DNA of 64,000 nt from Sisyra terminalis (taxonomy: Eukaryota; Arthropoda; Insecta; Neuroptera; Sisyridae), in NCBI GenBank assembly GCA_958496175.1, contig OY292278.1, positions 806,001 to 870,000 on the forward strand, written 5' to 3'. The translations under genes were made by a program, and so were the position numbers. A model generated the notes under the pieces. The model had not been told where the DNA came from. It saw only the letters and a program-made list of their open reading frames with translations, and ran no database searches. Numbering within the stretch: position 1 is the first letter of the stretch; each line of letters begins with the position of its first letter. Positions 11,932-24,949 of the stretch are shown here, in pieces.

Positions 11932-14900
11932 ATATCATAGCGGTTATTTTGCGGTGATATTTGCGGTTATTTTTTCGGATATCATTGCGGTTATTTTGCG
12001 GTGATATTTGCGGTTATTTTTGCGGATATCATTGCGGTTATTTTGCGGAGATATTTGCGGTTATTTTTGCGGATATCATTGCGGTTATTTTGCGGTAGTA
12101 TTTGCAGTTATTTTTGCGGATATCATTGCGGTTATTTTTGCGGATATTATTGCGGTTATTTTTGCGGATATCATTGCGGTAATTTTGTGGTAATATTTGC
12201 GGTTATTTTTGCGGATATCATTGCGGTTATTTTTGCGGATATCATTGCGGTTATTTTGCGGTAATATTTGCGGTTATTTTTGCGGAAATCATTGCGGTTA
12301 TTTTTGCGGATATTATTGCGGTTATTTTTGCGGATATCATTGCGGTTATTTTTGCGGATATCAATGCGGTTATTTTGCGGTAATATTTGCGGTTATTTTT
12401 GCGGATATCATTGCGGTTATTTTTGCGGATATCAATGCGGTTATTTTGCGGTAATATTTGCGGTTATTTTTGCGGATATCATTGCGGTTATTTTGCGGTA
12501 ATATTTGCGGTTATTTTTGCGGATATCATTGAGGTTATTTTTGCGGATATCATTGCGGTTATTTTGCGGTAATATTTGCGGTTATTTTTGCGGATATTAT
12601 TGCGGTTATTTTTGCGGATATCATTGCGGTTATTTTGCGGTGATATTTGCGGTTATTTTTGCGGATATCATTGCGGTTATTTTGCGGTGATATTTGCGGT
12701 TATTTTTTCGGATATCATTGCGGTTATTTTGCGGTGATATTTGCGGTTATTTTTGCGGATATCATTGCGGTTATTTTGCGGTAATATTTGCGGTTATTTT
12801 TGCGGATATCATTGCGGTTATTTTTGCGGATATCATTGCGGTTATTTTGCGGTAATATTTGCGGATATTTTTGCGGATATCATTGCGGTTATTTTTGCGG
12901 ATATTATTGCGGTTATTTTTGCGGATATCATTGCGGTTATTTTTGCGGATATCAATGCGGTTATTTTGCGGTGATATTTGCGGTTATTTTTGCGGTAATA
13001 TTTGCGGTTATTTTTGCGGATATCATTGCGGTTATTTTGCGGTGATATTTGCGGTTATTTTTCCGGATATTATTGCGGTTATTTTTGCGGATATCATTGC
13101 GGTTATTTTTGCGGATATTATTGCGGTTATTTTTGCGGATATCATTGCGGTTATTTTGCGGTAATATTTGCGGTTATTTTTGCGGATATTATTGCTGTTA
13201 TTTTGCGGTAACATTTGCGGTTATTTTTGCGGATATTATTGCGGTTATTTTGCGGTAGTATTTGCGGTTATTTTTGCGGATATCATTGCGGTTATTTTTG
13301 CGGATATCAATGCGGTTATTTTGCGGTAATATTTGCGGTTATTTTTGCGGATATCATTGCGGTTATTTTGCGGTAATATTTGCGGTTATTTTTGCGGATA
13401 TTATTGCTGTTATTTTGCGGTAACATTTGCGGTTATTTTTGCGGATATTATTGCGGTTATTTTGCGGTAGTATTTGCGGTTATTTTTGCGGATATCATTG
13501 CGGTTATTTTTGCGGATATTATTGCGGTTATTTTTGCGGATATCATTGCGGTTATTTTGCGGTGATATTTGCGGTTATTTTTGCGGATATCATTGCGGTT
13601 ATTTTTGCGGATATTATTGCGGTTATTTTGCGGTAACATTTGCGGTTATTTTTGCGGATATTATTGCGGTTATTTTTGCGGATATCATTGCGGTTATTTT
13701 GCGGTGATATTTGCGGTTATTTTTCCGGATATCATTGCGGTTATTTTGCGGAGATATTTGCGGTTATTTTTGCGGATATCATTGCGGTTATTTTGCGGTG
13801 ATATGTGCGGTTATTTTTGCGGATATCATTGCGGTTATTTTGCGGTAATATTTGCGGTTATTTTTGCGGATATCATTGCGGTTATTTTTGCGGATATCAT
13901 TGCGGTTATTTTGCGGTAATATTTGCGGTTATTTTTGCGGAAATCATTGCGGTTATTTTTGCGGATATTATTGCGGTTATTTTTGCGGATATCATTGCGG
14001 TTATTTTTGCGGATATCAATGCGGTTATTTTGCGGTAATATTTGCGGTTATTTTTGCGGATATCATTGCGGTTATTTTTGCGGATATCAAGGCGGTTATT
14101 TTGCGGTAATATTTGCGGTTATTTTTGCGGATATCATTGCGGTTATTTTTGCGGATATCATTGCGGTTATTTTGCGGTAATATTTGCGGTTATTTTTGCG
14201 GATATCATTGCGGTTATTTTGCGGTGATATTTGCGGTTATTTTTGCGGATATCATTGCGGTTATTTTGCGGAGATATTTGCGGTTATTTTTGCGGATATC
14301 ATTGCGGTTATTTTGCGGTGATATGTGGGGTTATTTTTGCGGATATCATTGCGGTTATTTTGCGGTAATATTTGCGGTTATTTTTGCGGATATCATTGCG
14401 GTTATTTTTGCGGATATCATTGCGGTTATTTTGCGGTATTATTTGCGGTTATTTTTGCGGAAATCATTGCGGTTATTTTTGCGGATATTATTGCGGTTAT
14501 TTTTGCGGATATCATTGCGGTTATTTTTGCGGATATCAATGCGGTTATTTTGCGGTAATATTTGCGGTTATTTTTGCGGATAGCATTGCGGTTATTTTTG
14601 CGGATATCAATGCGGTTATTTTGCGGTAATATTTGCGGTTATTTTTGCGGATATCATTGCGGTTATTTTGCGGTAATATTTGCGGTTATTTTTGCGGATA
14701 TCATTGCGGTTATTTTTGCGGATATCATTGCGGTTATTTTGCGGTAATATTTGCGGTTATTTTTGCGGATATTATTGCGGTTATTTTTGCGGATATCATT
14801 GCGGTTATTTTGCGGTGATATTTGCGGTTATTTTTGCGGATATCATTGCGGTTATTTTGCGGTGATATTTGCGGTTATTTTTTCGGATATCATTGCGGTT

Positions 14901-15290
14901 ATTTTGCGGTGATATTTGCGGTTATTTTTGCGGATATCATTGCGGTTATTTTGCGGTAATATTTGCGGTTATTTTTGCGGATATCATTGCGGTTATTTTT
15001 GCGGATATCATTGCGGTTATTTTGCGGTAATATTTGCGGATATTTTTGCGGATATCATTGCGGTTATTTTTGCGGATATTATTGCGGTTATTTTGCGGTA
15101 ACATTTGCGGTTATTTTTGCGGATATTATTGCGGTTATTTTTGCGGATATCATTGCGGTTATTTTGCGGTGATATTTGCGGTTATTTTTGCGGATATCAT
15201 TGCGGTTATTTTGCGGTGATATTTGCGGTTATTTTTGCGGATATTATTGCGGTTATTTTTGCGGATATCATTGCGGTTATTTTGCGGTGA
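11932..15290 (+). repeat. Mosaic of domain I HOR fragments downstream of the displaced copy
   Basis: No gene is present. The stretch reuses earlier blocks at several different offsets: about 12.2-12.7 kb resembles 5.24-5.74 kb (offset 6,954), about 13.6-14.1 kb resembles 6.5-7.0 kb (offset 7,096), and about 14.3-14.8 kb resembles 5.2-5.7 kb (offset 9,129). Private changes include GTGGGG at about 14325-14330 and gcggatagcatt near 14577. Confidence 0.65.
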
Positions 15291-15398
15291 TATTTGCGGA
15301 TATCATTGCGGTTATTTTGCGGTGATATTTGCGGTTAGTTTGCGGTAATATTTGCGGTTATTTTTGCGGATATTATTGCGGTTATTTTGCTGTAATAT

Positions 15399-17111
15399 TT
15401 GCGGTTAATTTTGCGGATATCATTGCGGTTATTTTTGCGGATATTATTGCGGTTATTTTTGCGGATATCATTGCGGTTATTTTGCGGTGATATTTGCGGT
15501 TATTTTTGCGGATATCATTGCGGTTATTTTGCGGTGATATTTGCGGTTATTTTTGCGGATATTATTGCGGTTATTTTTGCGGATATCATTGCGGTTATTT
15601 TGCGGTGATATTTGCGGATATCATTGCGGTTATTTTGCGGTGATATTTGCGGTTATTTTGCGGTAATATTTGCGGTTATTTTTGCGGATATTATTGCGGT
15701 TATTTTGCTGTAATATTTGCGGTTAATTTTGCGGATATCAATGCGGTTATTTTGCGGTAATATTTGCGGTTATTTTTGCGGATATCATTGCGGTTATTTT
15801 GCGGTAATATTTGCGGTTATTTTTGCGGATATCATTGCGGTTATTTTTGCGGATATCATTGCGGTTATTTTGCGGTAATATTTGCGGTTATTTTTGCGGA
15901 TATTATTGCGGTTATTTTTGCGGATATCATTGCGGTTATTTTGCGGTGATATTTGCGGTTATTTTTGCGGATATCATTGCGGTTATTTTGCGGTGATATT
16001 TGCGGTTATTTTTTCGGATATCATTGCGGTTATTTTGCGGTGATATTTGCGGTTATTTTTGCGGATATCATTGCGGTTATTTTGCGGTAATATTTGCGGA
16101 TATTTTTGCGGATATCATTGCGGTTATTTTTGCGGATATTATTGCGGTTATTTTTGCGGATATCATTGCGGTTATTTTTGCGGTTATCAATGCGGTTATT
16201 TTGCGGTGATATTTGCGGTTATTTTTGCGGTAATATTTGCGGTTATTTTTGCGGATATCATTGCGGTTATTTTGCGGTGATATTTGCGGTTATTTTTCCG
16301 GATATTATTGCGGTTATTTTTGCGGATATCATTGCGGTTATTTTTCCGGATATTATTGCGGTTATTTTTGCGGATATCATTGCGGTTATTTTTGCGGATA
16401 TTATTGCGGTTATTTTTGCGGATATCATTGCGGTTATTTTTGCGGATATTATTGCGGTTATTTTTGCGGATATTATTGCGGTTATTTTTGCGGATATCAT
16501 TGCGGTTATTTGGCGGTATTATTTGCGGTTATTTTTGCGGATATTATTGCGGTTATTTTTGCGGATATCATTGCGGTTATTTTGCGGTAATATTTATGGT
16601 TATTTTTGCGAATATTATTGCGGTTATTTTTGCGGATATCATTGCGGTTATTTTGCGGTGATATTTGCGGTTATTTTTTCGGATATCATTGCGGTTATTT
16701 TGCGGTGTTGATTGCTGTTATTTTGCGGTGTTGATTGCTGTTATTTTTGCGGATATCATTGCGGTTATTTTTGCGGATATTATTGCGGTTATTTTGCGGT
16801 AACATTTGCGGTTATTTTTGCGGATATTTTTGCGGATATTATTGCGGTTATTTTTGCGGATATCATTGCGGTTATTTTGCGGTGATATTTGCGGTTATTT
16901 TTGCGGATATCATTGCGGTTATTTTGCGGTGATATTTGCGGTTATTTTTGCGGATATTATTGCGGTTATTTTTGCGGATATCATTGCGGTTATTTTGCGG
17001 TGATATTTGCGGATATCATTGCGGTTATTTTGCGGTGATATTTGCGGTTATTTTGCGGTAATATTTGCGGTTATTTTTGCGGATATTATTGCGGTTATTT
17101 TGCTGTAATAT
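15399..17111 (+). repeat. Domain II HOR unit 1 (1,713 bp)
   Basis: The unit runs from one GCGGTTAATTTT landmark to the equivalent landmark at 17112. From 15764 onward the monomer order repeats with an offset of 1,666 bp. The first part of the unit is 47 bp longer than in unit 2, which equals one A-B dimer plus one A11-C dimer. It contains the tandem 23-bp GCTG variant at about 16701-16745. Confidence 0.75.
16701..16746 (+). repeat. Doublet of a divergent 23-bp dimer with GCTG in place of GCGG
   Basis: A GCGGTGTTGATT monomer followed by GCTGTTATTTT occurs twice in tandem (the second copy ends in one extra T). The doublet recurs at about 18368-18413 and 20541-20587. Single copies lie near 34.82, 36.54, 47.89, 49.80 (as GCGTTGTTGATT), 50.74, 51.84, 53.61 and 54.54 kb. 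A related GCGGTGTTGTTT form occurs near 54.38, 55.31, 58.61, 61.64 and 62.07 kb. The change of GCGG to GCTG also removes the CpG-following G run and makes this the most recognisable landmark monomer pair in the window. Confidence 0.85.
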
Positions 17112-18765
17112 TTGCGGTTAATTTTGCGGATATCATTGCGGTTATTTTTGCGGATATTATTGCGGTTATTTTTGCGGATATCATTGCGGTTATTTTGCGG
17201 TGATATTTGCGGTTATTTTTGCGGATATTATTGCGGTTATTTTTGCGGATATCATTGCGGTTATTTTGCGGTGATATTTGCGGATATCATTGCGGTTATT
17301 TTGCGGTGATATTTGCGGTTATTTTGCGGTAATATTTGCGGTTATTTTTGCGGATATTATTGCGGTTATTTTGCTGTAATATTTGCGGTTAATTTTGCGG
17401 ATATCAATGCGGTTATTTTGCGGTAATATTTGCGGTTATTTTTGCGGATATCATTGCGGTTATTTTGCGGTAATATTTGCGGTTATTTTTGCGGATATCA
17501 TTGCGGTTATTTTTGCGGATATCATTGCGGTTATTTTGCGGTAATATTTGCGGTTATTTTTGCGGATATTATTGCGGTTATTTTTGCGGATATCATTGCG
17601 GTTATTTTGCGGTGATATTTGCGGTTATTTTTGCGGATATCATTGCGGTTATTTTGCGGTGATATTTGCGGTTATTTTTTCGGATATCATTGCGGTTATT
17701 TTGCGGTGATATTTGCGGTTATTTTTGCGGATATCATTGCGGTTATTTTGCGGTAATATTTGCGGATATTTTTGCGGATATCATTGCGGTTATTTTTGCG
17801 GATATTATTGCGGTTATTTTTGCGGATATCATTGCGGTTATTTTTGCGGTTATCAATGCGGTTATTTTGCGGTGATATTTGCGGTTATTTTTGCGGTAAT
17901 ATTTGCGGTTATTTTTGCGGATATCATTGCGGTTATTTTGCGGTGATATTTGCGGTTATTTTTCCGGATATTATTGCGGTTATTTTTGCGGATATCATTG
18001 CGGTTATTTTTCCGGATATTATTGCGGTTATTTTTGCGGATATCATTGCGGTTATTTTTGCGGATATTATTGCGGTTATTTTTGCGGATATCATTGCGGT
18101 TATTTTTGCGGATATTATTGCGGTTATTTTTGCGGATATTATTGCGGTTATTTTTGCGGATATCATTGCGGTTATTTGGCGGTATTATTTGCGGTTATTT
18201 TTGCGGATATTATTGCGGTTATTTTTGCGGATATCATTGCGGTTATTTTGCGGTAATATTTATGGTTATTTTTGCGAATATTATTGCGGTTATTTTTGCG
18301 GATATCATTGCGGTTATTTTGCGGTGATATTTGCGGTTATTTTTTCGGATATCATTGCGGTTATTTTGCGGTGTTGATTGCTGTTATTTTGCGGTGTTGA
18401 TTGCTGTTATTTTTGCGGATATCATTGCGGTTATTTTTGCGGTTATTTTGCGGTAACATTTGCGGTTATTTTTGCGGATATTTTTGCGGATATTATTGCG
18501 GTTATTTTTGCGGATATCATTGCGGTTATTTTGCGGTGATATTTGCGGTTATTTTTGCGGATATCATTGCGGTTATTTTGCGGTGATATTTGCGGTTATT
18601 TTTGCGGATATTATTGCGGTTATTTTTGCGGATATCATTGCGGTTATTTTGCGGTGATATTTGCGGATATCATTGCGGTTATTTTGCGGTGATATTTGCG
18701 GTTATTTTGCGGTAATATTTGCGGTTATTTTTGCGGATATTATTGCGGTTATTTTGCTGTAATAT
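17112..18765 (+). repeat. Domain II HOR unit 2 (1,654 bp)
   Basis: The order is the same as in unit 1. At 18427-18449 a class A 12-mer is followed directly by A11, where unit 1 has an extra 12-bp B monomer (16773-16784); this single-monomer loss changes the offset from 1,666 to 1,654 bp. The rare variant gcgaatatt is shared with unit 1 (near 16610 and 18276) but reads gcggatatt in unit 3. Confidence 0.75.
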
Positions 18766-20938
18766 TTGCGGTTAATTTTGCGGATATCATTGCGGTTATT
18801 TTTGCGGATATTATTGCGGTTATTTTTGCGGATATCATTGCGGTTATTTTGCGGTGATATTTGCGGTTATTTTTGCGGATATCATTGCGGTTATTTTGCG
18901 GTGATATTTGCGGTTATTTTTGCGGATATTATTGCGGTTATTTTTGCGGATATCATTGCGGTTATTTTGCGGTGATATTTGCGGATATCATTGCGGTTAT
19001 TTTGCGGTGATATTTGCGGTTATTTTGCGGTAATATTTGCGGTTATTTTTGCGGATATTATTGCGGTTATTTTGCTGTAATATTTGCGGTTAATTTTGCG
19101 GATATCAATGCGGTTATTTTGCGGTAATATTTGCGGTTATTTTTGCGGATATCATTGCGGTTATTTTGCGGTAATATTTGCGGTTATTTTTGCGGATATC
19201 ATTGCGGTTATTTTTGCGGATATCATTGCGGTTATTTTGCGGTAATATTTGCGGTTATTTTTGCGGATATTATTGCGGTTATTTTTGCGGATATCATTGC
19301 GGTTATTTTGCGGTGATATTTGCGGTTATTTTTGCGGATAACATTGCGGTTATTTTGCGGTGATATTTGCGGTTATTTTTTCGGATATCATTGCGGTTAT
19401 TTTGCGGTGATATTTGCGGTTATTTTTGCGGATATCATTGCGGTTATTTTGCGGTAATATTTGCGGATATTTTTGCGGATATCATTGCGGTTATTTTTGC
19501 GGATATTATTGCGGTTATTTTTGCGGATATCATTGCGGTTATTTTTGCGGTTATCAATGCGGTTATTTTGCGGTGATATTTGCGGTTATTTTTGCGGTAA
19601 TATTTGCGGTTATTTTTGCGGATATCATTGCGGTTATTTTGCGGTGATATTTGCGGTTATTTTTCCGGATATTATTGCGGTTATTTTTGCGGATATCATT
19701 GCGGTTATTTTTCCGGATATTATTGCGGTTATTTTTGCGGATATCATTGCGGTTATTTTTGCGGATATTATTGCGGTTATTTTTGCGGATATCATTGCGG
19801 TTATTTTTGCGGATATTATTGCGGTTATTTTTGCGGATATTATTGCGGTTATTTTTGCGGATATCATTGCGGTTATTTGGCGGTATTATTTGCGGTTATT
19901 TTTGCGGATATTATTGCGGTTATTTTTGCGGATATCATTGCGGTTATTTTGCGGTAATATTTATGGTTATTTTTGCGGATATTATTGCGGTTATTTTTGC
20001 GGATATCATTGCGGTTATTTTGCGGTGATATTTGCGGTTATTTTTTCGGATATCATTGCGGTTATTTTGCGGTAATATTTGCGGTTATTTTTGCGGATAT
20101 TATTGCGGTTATTTTGCTGTAATATTTGCGGTTATTTTTGCGGATATCATTGCGGTTATTTTGCGGTGATATTTGCGGTTATTTTTGCGGATATCATTGC
20201 GGTTATTTTGCGGTAATATTTATGGTTATTTTTGCGGATATTATTGCGGTTATTTTTGCGGATATCATTGCGGTTATTTTTGCGGATATCATTGCGGTTA
20301 TTTTTGCGGATATCATTGCGGTTATTTTGCGGTGATATTTGCGGTTATTTTTGCGGATATCATTGCGGTTATTTTGCGGTAATATTTGCGGTTATTTTTG
20401 CGGATATCATTGCGGTTATTTTGCGGTAATATTTGCGGTTATTATTGCGGATATCATTGCGGTTATTTTGCGGTGATATTTGCGGTTATTTTTGCGGATA
20501 TTATTGCGGTTATTTTTGCGGATATCATTGCGGTTATTTTGCGGTGTTGATTGCTGTTATTTTGCGGTGTTGATTGCTGTTATTTTTGCGGATATCATTG
20601 CGGTTATTTTTGCGGATATTATTGCGGTTATTTTGCGGTAACATTTGCGGTTATTTTTGCGGATATTATTGCGGTTATTTTTGCGGATATCATTGCGGTT
20701 ATTTTGCGGTGATATTTGCGGTTATTTTTGCGGATATCATTGCGGTTATTTTGCGGTGATATTTGCGGTTATTTTTGCGGATATTATTGCGGTTATTTTT
20801 GCGGATATCATTGCGGTTATTTTGCGGTGATATTTGCGGATATCATTGCGGTTATTTTGCGGTGATATTTGCGGTTATTTTGCGGTAATATTTGCGGTTA
20901 TTTTTGCGGATATTATTGCGGTTATTTTGCTGTAATAT
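18766..20938 (+). repeat. Domain II HOR unit 3 (2,173 bp)
   Basis: This unit matches units 1 and 2 up to about 20.07 kb, then carries about 0.5 kb of extra repeats rich in the ATTTATGG variant (near 19960 and 20220) before rejoining the shared order at the GCTG doublet (20541-20580). One private change, gataacattgcgg, lies near 19340. Confidence 0.75.
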
Positions 20939-22935
20939 TTGCGGTTAATTTTGCGGATATCATTGCGGTTATTTTTGCGGATATTATTGCGGTTATTTTT
21001 GCGGATATCATTGCGGTTATTTTGCGGTGATATTTGCGGTTATTTTTGCGGATATCATTGCGGTTATTTTGCGGTGATATTTGCGGTTATTTTTGCGGAT
21101 ATTATTGCGGTTATTTTTGCGGATATCATTGCGGTTATTTTGCGGTGATATTTGCGGATATCATTGCGGTTATTTTGCGGTGATATTTGCGGTTATTTTG
21201 CGGTAATATTTGCGGTTATTTTTGCGGATATTATTGCGGTTATTTTGCTGTAATATTTGCGGTTAATTTTGCGGATATCAATGCGGTTATTTTGCGGTAA
21301 TATTTGCGGTTATTTTTGCGGATATCATTGCGGTTATTTTGCGGTAATATTTGCGGTTATTTTTGCGGATATCATTGCGGTTATTTTTGCGGATATCATT
21401 GCGGTTATTTTGCGGTAATATTTGCGGTTATTTTTGCGGATATTATTGCGGTTATTTTTGCGGATATCATTGCGGTTATTTTGCGGTGATATTTGCGGTT
21501 ATTTTTGCGGATATCATTGCGGTTATTTTGCGGTGATATTTGCGGTTATTTTTTCGGATATCATTGCGGTTATTTTGCGGTGATATTTGCGGTTATTTTT
21601 GCGGATATCATTGCGGTTATTTTGCGGTAATATTTGCGGATATTTTTGCGGATATCATTGCGGTTATTTTTGCGGATATTATTGCGGTTATTTTTGCGGA
21701 TATCATTGCGGTTATTTTTGCGGTTATCAATGCGGTTATTTTGCGGTGATATTTGCGGTTATTTTTGCGGTAATATTTGCGGTTATTTTTGCGGATATCA
21801 TTGCGGTTATTTTGCGGTGATATTTGCGGTTATTTTTCCGGATATTATTGCGGTTATTTTTGCGGATATCATTGCGGTTATTTTTGCGGATATTATTGCG
21901 GTTATTTTTGCGGATATCATTGCGGTTATTTTTGCGGATATTATTGCGGTTATTTTTGCGGATATTATTGCGGTTATTTTTGCGGATATCATTGCGGTTA
22001 TTTTGCGGTATTATTTGCGGTTATTTTTGCGGATATTATTGCGGTTATTTTTGCGGATATCATTGCGGTTATTTTGCGGTAATATTTGCGGTTATTTTTG
22101 CGGATATTATTGCGGTTATTTTTGCGGATATCATTGCGGTTATTTTGCGGTGATATTTGCGGTTATTTTTGCGGATATCATTGCGGTTATTTTGCGGTGA
22201 TATTTGCGGTTATTTTTTCGGATATCATTGCGGTTATTTTGCGGTGATATTTGCGGTTATTTTTGCGGATATCATTGCGGTTATTTTGCGGTAATATTTG
22301 CGGTTATTTTTGCGTATATCATTGCGGTTATTTTTGCGGATATCATTGCGGTTATTTTGCGGTAATATTTGCGGATATTTTTGCGGATATCATTGCGGTT
22401 ATTTTTGCGGATATTATTGCGGTTATTTTTGCGGATATCATTGCGGTTATTTTTGCGGATATCAATGCGGTTATTTTGCGGTGATATTTGCGGCTATTTT
22501 TGCGGTAATATTTGCGGTTATTTTTGCGGATATCATTGCGGTTATTTTGCGGTGATATTTGCGGTTATTTTTCCGGATATTATTGCGGTTTTTTTTGCGG
22601 ATATCATTGCGGTTATTTTTGCGGATATTATTGCGGTTATTTTTGCGGATATCATTGCGGTTATTTTTGCGGATATTATTGCGGTTATTTTTGCGGATAT
22701 TATTGCGGTTATTTTTGCGGATATCATTGCGGTTATTTTGCGGTATTATTTGCGGTTATTTTTGCGGATATTATTGCGGTTATTTTTGCGGATATCATTG
22801 CGGTTATTTTGCGGTAATATTTATGGTTATTTTTGCGGATATTATTGCGGTTATTTTTGCGGATATCATTGCGGTTATTTTGCGGTGATATTTGCGGTTA
22901 TTTTTTCGGATATCATTGCGGTTATTTTGCGGTAA
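20939..22935 (+). repeat. Domain II partial HOR unit 4 with a 735-bp internal repetition
   Basis: From 20939 to about 21.89 kb the order follows unit 3 (offset 2,173 bp). After that, the stretch from about 21.60 to 22.20 kb recurs at about 22.34-22.94 kb with an offset of 735 bp. The downstream copy carries GCGGTTTTTTTT near 22588 and ATTTATGG near 22820, where the upstream copy has GCGGTTATTTTT and ATTTGCGG. Confidence 0.65.
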
Positions 22936-23225
22936 TATTTGCGGTTATTTTTGCGGATATTATTGCGGTTATTTTGCTGTAATATTTGCGGTTATTTTTG
23001 CGGATATCATTGCGGTTATTTTGCGGTGATATTTGCGGTTATTTTTGCGGATATCATTGCGGTTATTTTGCGGTAATATTTATGGTTATTTTTGCGGATA
23101 TTATTGCGGTTATTTTTGCGGATATCATTGCGGTTATTTTTGCGGATATCATTGCGGTTATTTTTGCGGATATCATTGCGGTTATTTTTGCGGATATTAT
23201 TGCGGTTATTTTTGCGGATATCATT

Positions 23226-23259
23226 GCGGTTTTTTCGCGGATATCATTGCGGTTTTTTT
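23226..23259 (+). repeat. T-rich landmark: GCGGTTTTTTC, B, GCGGTTTTTTT
   Basis: At this site an 11-bp A variant ending in C (GCGGTTTTTTC, 23226-23236) is followed by a B monomer (23237-23248) and another 11-bp A variant with seven Ts (23249-23259), then a C monomer. The first 11-mer is followed by B, which breaks the usual rule that an 11-mer precedes C. About 20 copies lie between 23.2 and 53.0 kb (for example near 25.93, 26.76, 27.42, 28.06, 29.03, 30.07, 33.66, 35.88, 41.22, 45.29, 47.23, 49.13, 50.07 and 52.93 kb). Altered forms with one extra T lie near 55.65 and 60.76 kb. Confidence 0.88.
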
Positions 23260-24949
23260 GCGGTGATATTTGCGGTTATTTTTGCGGATATCATTGCGGT
23301 TATTTTGCGGTAATATTTATGGTTATTTTTGCGGATATTATTGCGGTTATTTTTGCGGATATCATTGCGGTTATTTTGCGGTGATATTTGCGGTTATTTT
23401 TTCGGATATCATTGCGGTTATTTTGCGGTAATATTTGCGGTTATTTTTGCGGATATTATTGCGGTTATTTTGCTGTAATATTTGCGGTTAATTTTGCGGA
23501 TATCATTGCGGTTATTTTTGCGGATATTATTGCGGTTATTTTTGCGGATATCATTGCGGTTATTTTGCGGTAATATTTGCGGTTATTTTTGCGGATATCA
23601 TTGCGGTTATTTTTGCGGATATAATTGCGGATATTTTTGCGGATATCATTGCGGTTATTTTTGCGGATATCATTGCGGTTATTTTGCGGTGATATTTGCG
23701 GTTATTTTTGCGGATATCATTGCGGTTATTTTGCGGTAATATTTGCGGTTATTTTTGCGGATATTATTGCGGTTATTTTGCTGTAATATTTGCGGTTATT
23801 TTTGCGGATATCATTGCGGTGATATATGCGGTTATTTTTGCGGATATCATTGCGGTTATTTTGCGGTGATATTTGCGGTTATTTTTGCGGATATCATTGC
23901 GGTTATTTTGCGGTAATATTTGCGGATATTATTGCGGTTATTTTTGCGGATATCATTGCGGTTATTATGCGGTGATATTTGCGGTTATTTTTGCGGATAT
24001 CATTGCGGTTATTTAGCGGATATTAATGCGGTTATTTTTGCGGATATTATTGCGGTTATTTTTGCGGATATCATTGCGGTTATTTTGCGGTGATATTTGC
24101 GGTTATTTTTGCGGATATCATTGCGGTTATTTAGCGGATATTAATGCGGTTATTTTGCGGTGATATTTGCGGTTATTTTTGCGGTAATATTTGCGGTTAT
24201 TTTTGCGGATATCATTGCGGTTATTTTGCGGTGATATTTGCGGTTATTTTTCCGGATATTATTGCGGTTATTTTTGCGGATATCATTGCGGTTATTTTGC
24301 GGTAATATTTGCGGTTATTTTTGCGGATATAATTGCGGTTATTTTTGCGGATATCATTGCGGTTATTTTTGCGGATATCATTGCGGTTATTTTTGCGGAT
24401 ATCATTGCGGTTATTTTGCGGTGATATTTGCGGTTATTTTTGCGGATATCATTGCGGTTATTTAGCGGATATTAATGCGGTTATTTTTGCGGATATTATT
24501 GCGGTTATTTTTGCGGATATCATTGCGGTTATTTTGCGGTGATATTTGCGGTTATTTTTGCGGATATCATTGCGGTTATTTTGCGGTGATATTTGCGGTT
24601 ATTTTTTCGGATATCATTGCGGTTATTTTGCGGTGATATTTGCGGTTATTTTTGCGGATATCATTGCGGTTATTTTGCGGTAATATTTGCGGTTATTTTT
24701 GCGGATATCATTGCGGTTATTTTTGCGGATATCATTGCGGTTATTTTGCGGTAATATTTGCGGATATTTTTGCGGATATCATTGCGGTTATTTTTGCGGA
24801 TATTATTGCGGTTATTTTTGCGGATATCATTGCGGTTATTTTTGCGGATATCAATGCGGTTATTTTGCGGTGATATTTGCGGTTATTTTTGCGGTAATAT
24901 TTGCGGTTATTTTTGCGGATATCATTGCGGTTATTTTGCGGTGATATTT

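Larger units (their letters stand above)
1..15290 (+). repeat. Domain I of the array
   Basis: This stretch is marked by variant monomers that are rare or absent in the middle of the window: GCGGAAATCATT (near 1.22, 3.20, 5.33, 6.37, 6.84, 10.25, 12.28, 13.94 and 14.46 kb), GATATGTGCGG (near 1.10, 3.08, 4.69, 5.20, 6.23, 6.71, 10.12, 13.80 and 14.32 kb), GCGGAGATATTT, and GCGGTTATATAT (41-52 and near 2.24, 9.07, 9.28 and 11.26 kb). It holds the 1,977-bp tandem unit, the 473-bp tandem unit and the 9,023-bp displaced copy. The downstream edge is taken where the pattern of domain II begins, near 15.3 kb, and is approximate. No gene is present. Confidence 0.7.
15291..23000 (+). repeat. Domain II of the array
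   Basis: No gene is present. Diagnostic variants are GCGGTTATCAATGCGG (near 16181, 17847, 19548 and 21721), GCTGTAATATTT followed by GCGGTTAATTTT (near 15.39, 15.71, 17.10, 17.38, 18.76, 19.08, 20.93 and 21.25 kb), C monomers followed directly by B without an A between them (for example near 15290 and 15608), and the doublet of GCGGTGTTGATT plus GCTGTTATTTT. HOR units of 1,713, 1,654 and 2,173 bp plus a partial fourth fill most of it. Edges are approximate. Confidence 0.7.

Noticed and set aside
16590..16605. ATTTATGGTTA variant resembling a yeast ARS consensus with one mismatch
   Set aside because: Near matches to a T-rich 11-bp consensus are expected many times in a T-rich array, and nothing links the host to budding yeast. 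Not supported as an origin.
16094..16711. Open frame of 205 codons, with near copies at 17760-18377 and 19461-20075
   Set aside because: It has the same mechanical origin: a long run of 24-bp dimers plus a stop-free GCGGTATTATTT C monomer. It follows the domain II repeat period.
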